DNA from: Nemertoderma westbladi
Lineage: Eukaryota; Xenacoelomorpha; Nemertodermatida; Nemertodermatidae
Direction of reading: 5' to 3'
DNA: 43,906 nucleotides
Assembly: GCA_032718475.1 (NCBI GenBank)
Contig: JAUCBJ010002939.1
Coordinates: 1 to 43,906 of the forward strand
The notes under the pieces were generated by a model. It was not told where the DNA came from. It did not search any database and saw only the letters and a program-made list of their open reading frames with translations. A program made the position numbers and the translations under genes. Shown piece by piece: positions 23,330 to 35,300 of the stretch (positions within the stretch are counted from its first letter, which is position 1; each line of letters starts with the position of its first letter).

Positions 23330-26300
23330 GTTTGTTTTTGTTAGGCCTACATAGGTACCGCGATCTATTTACAGAATATTTGTAAACAATATGCAATAGG
23401 CCTACCCTACCGGTACGCATTAATATTTAATTTAAGTAGGCCTACGGTACGACTTACGACTATTCAAGGGTGCGATGAGATTGAGATTAAGATTATGTAG
23501 GGCCTATTGCACGATAATAGTCGACACAGTGTAAATATGCAGACATACCGGTAAATATGGCGAATTAATACAAATACTGCATAGGGCTATAACTTACACC
23601 TTTATATAAATTTACATACATAAAAAGTTAAAATTATTGTGCTGCTGGGGATAGCCTCATGAGTTATTCAACTTGTTTCCATGAGGGTCCCCAAGGAAAG
23701 AGTTCATGAGGGCAATAAGTCAATATGAAGTAAAATCAATATTAAAATACATCTTTTAGTCGATATCATTGGATAATGTAGCTAAAAACCATGTTCAATA
23801 TTCAAAATAAGCTTCAATTTAAATAAGTACCGGTAACCTACACAAAATGATTTATTTGCGGTAAAAATGTTTGACTGTCTGATTAACACTGCAAAGCATT
23901 CTAAAAGCTAAAAATGGGTTAAAAATTGTTAAAAAGTTTGAAAAAACTATAAAACTTTACAATCAGGCCTATCTATGCTGAGTTTACAAAGTAGAAGTTG
24001 GGGAATTTCGGGTTTGGTACCCCCGGATGCAATTTTTTTCCGTCATTTTTATATATACCAATTGAGGGAAAGGATCAGGTTACATATGCGCTTTTCTAAC
24101 CAAAACAATAAGCGATCACTTTACCAGGGTACTAAAGTGCTATTTCACTGGCTGGCTTACTGGTGGGTACCAAACCCGATAGAGCTAAAAGTTGTGCTTA
24201 GAAATGTTTAAACGTCGAAATGTGAAGTGCAGACAATGAATATGAAGTGAAACCCAATCATACATAGTAGATAGATACAATAAGAATTCAAATTAAAAAA
24301 ATTAAATGTTTAGCCGCTGGTAGTTTAATAATGTCCCCCTTATGTGGTTTATTATTTATTTATTTTTCCAGGTCGACGTTCAAACGATATCTGAACAATT
24401 TTACTGTGAATCTTAAAGAAATCGCTAACAATTTGGGTTCCGCCGTCGAGAAATCGCGATTGTATTACGAAGCGGAGGCGCATAGCAGAGAGGCTCATCT
24501 AGAGACACAACGTGCTGCCGTCAAGTAAGAAAGTGGAAAGGGGCGCTCAGCTCGAGACACAGCGAGCTGCGGTCTAGTAGGAAAGGGGTAAGGGGGGCTA
24601 AGCTCGAGACACAACGAGCTGCGGTCTAGTAGGAAAGGGGGTAAGGGGGGCTCAGCTCGAGACACAACGAGCTGCGGTCTGGTAAGAAAGGGGAAACGGG
24701 GGCTCAGCTCGAGACACAGCGAGCTGCCGTCTAGTAGGAAAGGGGTAAGGGGGGCTAAGCTCAAGACACAACGAGCTGCGGTCTAGTAGGAAAGGGGTAA
24801 GGGGGGCTCAGCTCGAGACACAGCGAGCTGCCGTCAAGTAAGAAAGGGGTAAGGGGGGCTCAGCTCGAGACACAACGAGCTGCGGTCTAGTAGGAAAGGA
24901 GTAAGAGGGGCTAAGCTCAAGACACAACGAGCTGCGGTCTAGTAGGAAAGGGGTAAGGGGGGCTCAGCTCGAGACACAGCGAGCTGCCGTCAAGTAAGAA
25001 AGGGGTAAGGGGGGCTCAGCTCGAGACACAGCGAGCTGCGGTCTAGTAGGAAAGGGGTAAGGGGGGCTAAGCTCAAGACACAACGAGCTGCGGTCTAGTA
25101 GGAAAGGGGTAAGGGGGGCTCAACTCGAGACACAGCGAGCTGCCGTCAAGTAAGAAAGGGGTAAGTGGGGCTCAGCTCGAGACACAGCGAGCTGCGGTCT
25201 AGTAGGAAAGGGGTAAGGGGGGCTAAGCTCGAGACACAGCGAGCTGCGGTCTAGTAGGAAAGGGGAAAGGGGGGCTCAGCTCGAGACACAGCGAGCTGCC
25301 GTCAAGTAAGAAATGGGTAAGGGGGGCTCATCTCGAGACACAGCGAGCTGCGGTCTAGTAAGAAAGGGGTAAGGGGGGCTAAGCTCGAGACACAACGAGC
25401 TGCGGTCTGGTAAGAAAGGGGAAACGGGGGCTCAGCTCGAGACACAGCGAGCTGCGGTCTGGTAAGAAAGGGGAAACGGGGGCTCAGCTCGAGACACAAC
25501 GAGCTGCGGTCTGGTAAGAAAGGGGAAACGGGGGCTCAGCTCGAGACACAGCGAGCTGCGGTCTAGTAAGAAAGGGGAAAAGGGGGCGCAGCACGAGACA
25601 CAACGAGCTGCCGTTAGGTGAGAAAGGGGAAAGGGGGGCTCAGCTCGCGACATCGAGCTGCCGTCTAGCGGTCTGGTAAGAAAGGGATTGGGGGGCTCAG
25701 CTCGAAATTAGTAGTTAGAGTGTATTATTACTCATAGTCATTAACCACACTCCACGTGAGGGTTCGCGGATGTTTTTTTTTCCATAAAATTATTATAATT
25801 TTTAACGCTGGTTACAATCTTGTCTTACTTAGATATGAGAGAGCGATTAGCCAGCACACCACAGCTAAGGAGATGGTCGCTGTGGCGGAATCGAGATTAC
25901 AGCGCCAACATTTCGATGTGGCATGGCAAGAAAAGTTGAACAATACCACACTCCAAGTAAGTGTATACCACACTCCAAGTAAGTGTATACCGCACTACAA
26001 GTAAGTGTATACCACACTCCAAGTAAGGGTGTACCACACTCCAAGTAAATGTTTACCACACTCCAAGTAAGTGTATACCACATTGCAAGTGTTTGCCACA
26101 CTCCAAGTAAATGTATACCACACTCCAAGTAAGTGTATACCACACTCCAAGTAAATGTATTCCACACTCCAAGTAAGTGTTTACCACACTCCAAGTAAGT
26201 GTATACCACACTCCAAGTAAGTGTATACCACACTCCAAGTAAATGTATTCCACACTCCAAGTAAGTGTTTACCACACTCCAAGTAAGTGTATACCACACT

Positions 26301-29300
26301 CAAAGTAAGTGTATACCACACTCCAAGTAAGTGTATACCGCACTACAAGTAAGTGTATACCACACTCCAAGTAAGTGTATACCACACTCCAAGTAAATGT
26401 ATTCCACACTCCAAGTAAGTTTATACCACACTCAAAGTAAGTGTATACCACACTCCAATAAATGTATTCCACACTCCAAGTAAGTGTTTACCACACTCCA
26501 AGTAAGTGTATACCACACTCAAAGTAAGTGTATACCACACTCCAATAAATGTATTCCACACTCCAAGTAAGTGTTTACCACACTCCAAGTAAGTGTATAC
26601 CACACTCCAAGTAAGTGTATACCACACTCCAAGTAAGTGTATACCACACTCCAAGTAAGTGTATACCACACTCCAAGTAAATGTATTCCACACTCCAAGT
26701 AAGTGTTTACCACACTCCAAGTAAGTGTATACCACACTCCAAGTAAGTGTATACCACACTCCAAGTAAGTGTATACCACACTCCAAGTAAGTGTATACCA
26801 CACTCCAAGTAAATGTATTCCACACTCCAAGTAAGTGTTTACCACACTCCAAGTAAGTGTATACCACACTCCAAGTAAGTGTATACCACACTCCAAGTAA
26901 ATGTATTCCACACTCCAAGTAAGTGTTTACCACACTCCAAGTAAATGTATACCACACTCCAAGTAAGTGTATACCACACTCCAAGTATAACTTCAGGGAT
27001 AATGACTGTAGAAATGAACTCCGCCTGCTCAGACCTATACAATAACAACTCTATACAGTTTACCGTAGACTACTCCAGAAAATCCATAAACTACCTAGAT
27101 GTTACTATTCAAGCTTCAAACTCAACAAAACTAACAACCAAAATATATAGGAAACCAATGTCTAATAAACTACCCATCGCATACTCAAGCTTCCACCACA
27201 AACCATCCTTGCTAGCCATAGTTCGAGCTGAACTGCTGCGCATTCGCCGACTAACGGATTCAACAAATCATTTCAAACAACAAAGGCATTTATATCTCGA
27301 AAAGTGTAAACTCAGAGGATACCCCTTGAACTTCCTTTTAAGTTTGTATGCGTGGGACCCACCCCAATGTTCAACATTCACTGCCGCCGAACACGATCAG
27401 GACTTTCCGCATTCACCAAGCCATACCAATCAACAAAACAACATAAAACCTCCTACCCAACGTTTCTATCTGTCAACGACACCACAATTTATCCCTACCC
27501 TCAGCAAAGTTGTACGTCGGCATAACAGACGAGTTCAGCACCTTGGTGTAACATTACAAACTGTCCCACGAAATGCACCAACTTTGGGAAAGCTTCTAAT
27601 ACGTAAACAGGAACCACAAACAGCTCCAGGTAACCATCCATGTTTGCAACCCCGCTGCCTCACCTGCTTGGCAATTACGGATATGAAAGAGACACCATGG
27701 GGCGAGCCAATCATCGGGAGGTTTGATTGTAAATCCAGCAACATTCTCTATACCATTAAATGTAAAACTCACCCCTATCAATACTACCTCGGTCAAACTG
27801 AACAACGTCTGCACAAGAGGCTCAATAAACATCGGGAGAACATCAACAGCTACAGGAAAGCTCTGGATAAGGCAATAAAGAACAACAAGCCGATATGTAC
27901 TGTGACAACAACTGACCCGGAGGTGCTATAGCTTCAACATTTCAGTAGCTGTAATAATTACGAAGTAACATGCGTCCAGCAATTTCGTAACCACCAGCGT
28001 CGTATTCATACTGAAGCATTACTCATTAATTGCCACCGCCCACCCCTCAATAAACTGGTACCACTTCTATAGAATGAAACTTCGACCCGATGGCTCGCCC
28101 CCACCTAACATTTGGATGTAACAAACTCACACCACCTCTAATAATTAATTAACTGTGCAGTACGCTCTACCCTTGCTGTAATATACAATGTGTCAGCCAG
28201 CTGTAATGTACGTACTATAGCCGAACATATTAGTATTCAATAGGAAGTACCAAAACAAAAACTTTTTTAAAAATTGTAATATGTAATCTTGTAGGGATTC
28301 CATTTATTTAGTAACAGTAATATGTGTCCTTTTATCCCCCTCAATTTTATGGCTTAGGTATTCTTTCCCTTCTTTTAAATATATTTTTAAATGATTTTTT
28401 ATTTCAGAACCAACATTTTTTTAGAATTTTTTTACCCTTTTACCAGCCTCACTTTTATTTGTGAATTTGTAACTCAACGACTTAATATTGGAACCAACAA
28501 TTTTTAACTATTTTTAATCATTTAATGGTTTTAACGTTACCCACCCTTTTTACACCTCTTCATTTAGCACCCTTTTTATTTTTATTTTTAATTTTTTAAA
28601 TTTAATATTGAACGTCTAATACCTTAACAACACTTGTAGCCTACAATTCTATCTCTAGGCCTACATACAGTATTATGATAAATCTAAATATGTTAATCTA
28701 ATACATCCTATCATACTGTGTATATCGGAATTTGGTGGCATAATAATTGGTTGTACCGTATGTTAAATTTAATATTATGGTTTAGGTTTATAAATTGTGT
28801 TTTAATGTTATTTTAATTTAATTTACTGAAGACGTCCGTGAGGATGAAATGGCCATATAAATAGAAACTGTTTTCGTTAACCGTGGCATTAGACCCTTTC
28901 TACAGTCATTATCCCTGAAGTTATAATTATGGATACGCCACGAACGGCATCATTTCGACTTCTTTCCCATTTAAACACTCCAAGTAAGTGTTTCCCACAC
29001 TCAAAGTAAGTGTATACCACAATCCAAGTTAATGTATACCGCACTACAAGTAAGTGTTTACCACACTCCAAGTAAGTGTTTACCAGACTCCAAGTAAGTG
29101 TATACCACACTCCAAGTATGTATACCACAGTACAAGTAAATATATACCACACTACAAGTAAGTGAGTGTTTTGTTTACCACACTCCAAGTAAGTGTATAT
29201 CACACTCCAAATAAGAGTTCACCACACTCCAAGTAAGTGTATATCACACTCTAAGTGTTTACCACACTCCAAGTAAGTGTTTACCACACTCCAAGTAAGT

Positions 29301-32300
29301 GTTTACCACACTCCAAGTAAGTATACCACAGTACAAGTAAGTGTTTACCACACTCCAAGTAAGTGTTTACCACACTCCAAGTAAGTATACCACAGTACTA
29401 GTAAGTGTATACCACACTCCAAGTAAGTGTTTACCACACTCCAAGTAAGTGTTTACCACACTCCATGTAAGTATACCACAGTACAAGTAAGTGTATACCA
29501 CACTCCAAGTAAGTGTATACCACACTACAAGTAAAGGTTTACCACACTCCAAGTAAGTGTATACCACACTCCAAGTAAGTGTATACCACACTCCAAATAA
29601 GTGTATACCACACTCCAAGTAAATATATACCACACTACAAGTAAGTGTTTACCACACTCCAAGTAAATGTATACCACACTCCAAGTAAGTGTTTACCAAA
29701 CTCCAAGTAAGTATACCACAGTACAAGTAAGTGTATACCACACTCCAAGTAAGTGTATACCACACTACAAGTAAAGGTTTACCACACTCCAAGTAAGTGT
29801 ATACCACACTCCAAGTAAGTGTATACCACTCTCCAAATAAGTGTATACCACACTCCAAGTAAATATATACCGCACTACAAGTAAGTGTTTACCACACTCC
29901 AAGTAAATGTATACCACACTCCAAGTAAGTGTATACCACACTCCAAGTAAGTGTATACCACACTACAAGTAAAGGTTTACCACACTCCAAGTAAGTGTAT
30001 ACCACACTCCAATTAAGTGTATACCACACTCCAAATAAGTGTATACCACACTCCAAGTAAATATATACCACACTACAAGTAAGTGTTTACCACACTCCAA
30101 GTAAATGTATTCCACACTCCAAGTAAGTGTTTAGCACACCGCAAGTGTATACCACACTCCAAGCAAGTGTATACCACACTCCAAGTAAGTGTATACCACA
30201 CAACAAGTAAGGGTTTACCACACTCCAAGTAAGTGTATACCACACTCCAAGTAAGTGTATACCACACCCCAACTATATGTATACCACACTCCAAGTAAGG
30301 GTTTACCACACTCCAAGTAAATGTATACCACACTGCAAGTGTATACCACACTCCAAATAAATGTATACCACACTCCAAGTAAGTGTTTACCACACTGCAA
30401 GTGTATACTACACTCCAAGTAAGTGTATACCACACTCCAAGTAAATGTATACCACCTTCCAAGTATATGTTTACCACACTGCAAGTGTATACAACACTCC
30501 AAATAAATGTATACCACACTCCAAGTAAGTGTTTACCACACTGCAAGTGTATACCACACTCCAAATAAATGTATACCACACTCCAAGTAAGTGTTTACCA
30601 CACTGCAAGTGTATACTACACTCCAAGTAAGTGTATACCACACTCCAAGTAAGTGTATACCACACCCCAACTAAATGTATACCACACTCCAAGTAAGGGT
30701 TTACCACACTCCAAGTAAATGTATACCACACTGCAAGTGTATACCACACTCCAAATAAATGTATACCACACTCCAAGTAAGTGGTTACCACACTGCAAGT
30801 GTATAGCACGCTCCAAGTAAGTGTATACCACACTACAAGTAAGGGTTTACCACACTCAAAGTAAGTGTATACCACACTCCAAGTAAATGTATACCACGCT
30901 CCAAGTAAGTGTTTACCACACTCCAAGTAAGTGTATACCACACTCCAAGTAAATGTATACCACACTCCAAGGTTCCACCTTGGTGTAGTGGTCGCATTGA
31001 ATTCACATCTCCCGTATGTCGTGGGTTCGAACCTCACATAGGCCAGGGCAGTTTTCGTTTCGGCACGAATGCTTTAAAGGGACCAGCCAGGGCGCATCTC
31101 TGCCTTGCATCCTTAAGTGGTAGCTAAATGAGTACTGGAGTTTCCTCTGGGGAGTAAAGTTCTGGGGGGACCTCACTGGAAATAAGTCGTCGGACTTTGT
31201 GCGTAATCCCTGGACTAGCGGCCGAAGAAAATTTACTTTACTTTTACTTTACACTCCAAGTAAGTGTTTACCACACTGCAAGTGTATACCACACTCCAAG
31301 TAAGTATATACCACACTCCAAGTAAATGTATACCACACTCCAAGTAAGTGTATACAACACTCCAAGTAAGTGTATACCACATTGCAAGTGTTTGCCACAC
31401 TCCAAGTAAATGTATACCACACTCCAAGTAAGGGTTTACCACACTGCAAGTGTATACCACACTCCAAGTAAGTCTATACCACGCTGCCAGTGTATATCAC
31501 ACTCCAAGTAAGTGTATACCACACTACAAGTAAGGGTTTTCCACACTTCAAGTAAGTGTATACCACACTCCAAGTAAATGTATACCACACTCCAAGTAAA
31601 TGTATAGCAAGTAAATGTATACCACACTCCAAGTAAGTGTATACAACACTCCAAGTAAGTGTATACCACATTGCAAGTGTTTGCCACACTCCAAGTAAAT
31701 GTATACCACACTCCAAGTAAGGGTTTACCACACTGCAAGTGTATACCACACTCCAAGTAAGTCTATACCACGCTGCCAGTGTATATCACACTCCAAGTAA
31801 GTGTATACCACACTCCAAGTAAATGTATAGCACACTCCAAGTAAGTGTATACCACACTCCAAGTAAATGTATACCACACTCCAAGTAAATGTATAGCACA
31901 CTCCAAGTAAGTGTATACCACACTCCAAGTAAGTGTATACCACACTCCAAGTAAGTGTATACCACACTACAAGTAAGGGTTTACCACACTCCAAGTAATT
32001 GTATACCACACTCCAAGTAAGTGTTTACCACACTCCAAGTAAGTGTTTAACACACTCCAAGTATGTATACCACAGTACAAGTAAATGTATACCACACTCT
32101 AAGTAAGTGTTTACTACACTCCAAGAAAGTGTATACCACAATCCAAGTAAATGCATACCGCACTACAAGTAAGTGTTTACCACACTCCAAGTAAGTGTAT
32201 ACCACACTCCAAGTATGTATACCACAGTACAAGTAAATGTATACCGCACTACAAGTAAGTGTTTTGTTTACCACACTCCAAGTAAGTCTATACCACACTC

Positions 32301-35300
32301 CAAGTAAGAGTTGACCACACTCCAAGTAAGTGTATATCACACTCCAAGTAAGTGTTTACCACACTCCAAGTAAGTGTATACCACACTCCAAGTAAGTGTT
32401 TACCACACTCCAAGTAAGTGTATACCACACTCCAAGTAAGTGTTTACTACACTCCAAGAAAATGTATACCACAATCCAAGTAAATGTATACCGCACTACA
32501 AGTAAGTGTTTACCACACTCCAAGTAAGTGTATATCACACCCCAAGTATATATACCACAGTACAAGTAAATGTATACCACACTCCAAGTAAGTGTTTACT
32601 ACACTCCAAGAAAGTGTATACCACAATCCAAGTAAATGTATACCGCACTACAAGTAAGTGTTTACCACACTCCAAGTAAGTGTTTACCACACTCCTTGTA
32701 GGTGTATACCACACTGCAAGTGTATATCACACTGCAAGTAAGTGTATACCACACTCCAAGTATGTATACCACAGTACAAGTGTGGTGTATACCACACTAC
32801 AATTAAGTGTTTACCACACTCCAAGTAAGTGTTTACTACATTCCAAGAAAGTGTATACCACAATCCAAGTAAATGTATACCGCACTACAAGTAAGTGTTT
32901 ACCACACTCCAAGTAAGTGTTTACCACACTCCAAGTAAGTGTATACCACACTCCAAGTATGTATACCACAGTACAAGTAAATGTCTACCACACGACAAGT
33001 AAGTGTTTTGTTTACCACACTCCAAGTAAGTGTATACCACACTCCAAGTAAGAGTTCACCACACTTCAAGTAAGTGTATATCAGACTCTAAGTGTTTACA
33101 ACACTCCAAGTAAGTGTATACCACACTCCAAGTAAGTGTTTACCACACTCCAAGTAAGTGTTTGCCACACTCCAAGTAAGTATAACACACTCCAAGTAAG
33201 TGTATACCACACTACAAGTAAGGGTTTACCACACTCCAAGTAAGTGTATACCACACTCCAAGTAAGTGTATACCCCACTGCAAGTGTATACCACACTCCA
33301 AGTAAGTGTATATTACACTCCAAGTAAGTGTATACCACACTCCAAGTAAATGTATACAACACTCCAAGTAAGTGTGTACAACACTCCAAGTGTTTGCCAC
33401 ACTCCAAGTAAATGTATAACACACTCCAAGTAAGGGTTTACCACACTGCAAGTGTATACCACACTCCAAGTAAGGGTTTACCACACTCCAAGTAAATGTA
33501 TACCACACTGCAAGTGTATACCACACTCCAAGTAAATGTATACCACACTCCAAGTAAGGGTTTACCACACTGCAAGTCTATACCACACTCCATGTAAGGG
33601 TTTACCACACTCCAAGTAAATGTATACCACACTCCAAGTAAGGATTTACCACACTCCAAGTAAATGTATGCCACACTCCAAGTAAGGGTGTACCACACTC
33701 CAAGTAAATGTATACCACTCTTCAAGTGTATACCACACTCCAAGTAAATGTATACCACACTCCAAGTAAGTGTATACCACACTCCAAGTAAGTGTATATC
33801 ACACTCCAAGTATGTGTATACCACACTCCAAGTAAGTGTTTACAACACTCCAAGTAAGTGTATACCACAATCCAAGTAAGTGTATGCCACAATCCAAGGA
33901 AATGTATACCACACTCCAAGTAAGTGTTTACTACACTTCAAATAAATGTTTACCACACTCCAAGTAAGTGTTTACCACACTGGTAAATATATAAACGGGA
34001 AAATCTAAACGCTTTAATGAAGTAGAAACCTAGAGCTCTATTATAGTCCTGAATTTCAATTATTAAATTTATCACCATAATAATTCTGCCACTAAAGTCT
34101 GTTTATGTTTTTCCTGCGCGCAGGTAAATGAGTATGAATTGGTAAAGAGGGAAGCAGAGCGGGACCACTTGGCTACGGCGCAGAGGTTTACAGCAGCCCA
34201 ACAAAGCGCTAAACAGCTCTACGCAAAGAACAAACGCGCCATCATTAAATCTAAATCGTATTTTGACCAGAAAGCCGTTTATATCGACACTTTGGAACAA
34301 CATAAACTCAAGATCGAAGCGTTAAGTAGAGAAGTTCGAGTCGCAAAACAGGTTTACTCTGAAACGCTGCAGCGGTTGAATTCCATCAGCGAAGAGATAC
34401 ATCGGCGCAGAGAGGAGCGACGAGCTAGGAAGGGAGGTAGGGGGATTGGTGTGGGCAGCGAGAATCCATCCCCGTGCTGCAATCTACGGGATAGTTGCGA
34501 TGAAACCCCGCAATCCGAAGTTTCAGTTAAACCTATTAGTGATTCCGTTTGTGATTCGCAGACTTTATCCACCGATGTTTGTTCACATTCCAGTATAAAT
34601 AAATCTTTTGATCAGGAATCTAAGACCAATAAATCTGATGATCATAACCTTCATAGCATTACCTCTCCCGATCATGATTTAGACATCAGTGACTCGCCTG
34701 GCCATGATTCTCGAGTCAGTAATTTCCCACCCCAAAACTCAACGACCAGTGATTCATTTGGCCACTGCCTGCAACCCTCTAGCTCGCTAGTATCGTATGA
34801 CGAACCTGATGAAATCAACGTACCGACGGCATCCGATTCAACTAAATGTGCAATAGAACAATCTCCGCCCGCTGTTGTTCAGTCTATGGATGTAGGAGCA
34901 ACGAGGTACGGAATGGAAGCCGCAGTGCTGGAAAGTGGCGATAAACTAAATCGAGGCGTATCGACCTTGGTCTCAATGGTACACAACACGGCGCCTCCCG
35001 AACCCAGCTCAATGGCTCACGAACCCAACCAGTCGGCTCATGAACCCAAGTCGTTGGCTCACGAACTCAACGTGTTGTCTCCCGAACCCAACTCTTCCGC
35101 TTACGAACCCAACTCGTTGGCTCACGAACACAACACGTCTGCTCACGAATCCAACTCGTTGGCTCACGAACCCTACTCGTTGGCTCACGAACACAACTCA
35201 TCTGCTCACGAACCCAACTCCTTGGCTCGCGAACCCAACTCGTTGGCTCACGAACTAAAATTGTTGGCTCCCGAACCCAACTCATCCGCTCACGAACCCA

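Larger units (their letters stand above)
23330..24371 (+). other. SH3BP5 intron 1
   Basis: Donor GTTTGT at 23330, acceptor TTTTTCCAG ending 24371. It holds a LINE 3' fragment (about 23600-23735) and an inverted copy of the upstream 22581 repeat (24058-24125). No coding is seen. Confidence 0.8.
26986..28974 (+). mobile_element. 5'-truncated Penelope-like retroelement inserted in the minisatellite
   Basis: Unique sequence interrupts the 22-bp array between ...CACTCCAAG at 26985 and ACACTCCAAG at 28975. It encodes the end of a reverse transcriptase, a Cys-rich linker and a GIY-YIG nuclease, then an AT-rich 3' region with a hammerhead ribozyme motif. The first 28 bases (about 26986-27013) recur as an exact inverted copy at about 28895-28923, near the other end, followed by about 50 bp. 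The array lies on both sides, so it is older than the insertion. Confidence 0.88.

Noticed and set aside
30972-31060. A tRNA gene (A and B boxes present)
   Set aside because: The cloverleaf is degenerate, and a SINE body and tail follow, so it is a SINE head, not a functional tRNA gene.
25943-33985. Many open frames of 60-190 codons on both strands (VYHTPSKC- and TYLECGIH-like)
   Set aside because: All are translations of the 22-bp array, whose length in three units is in frame; they have no other content.
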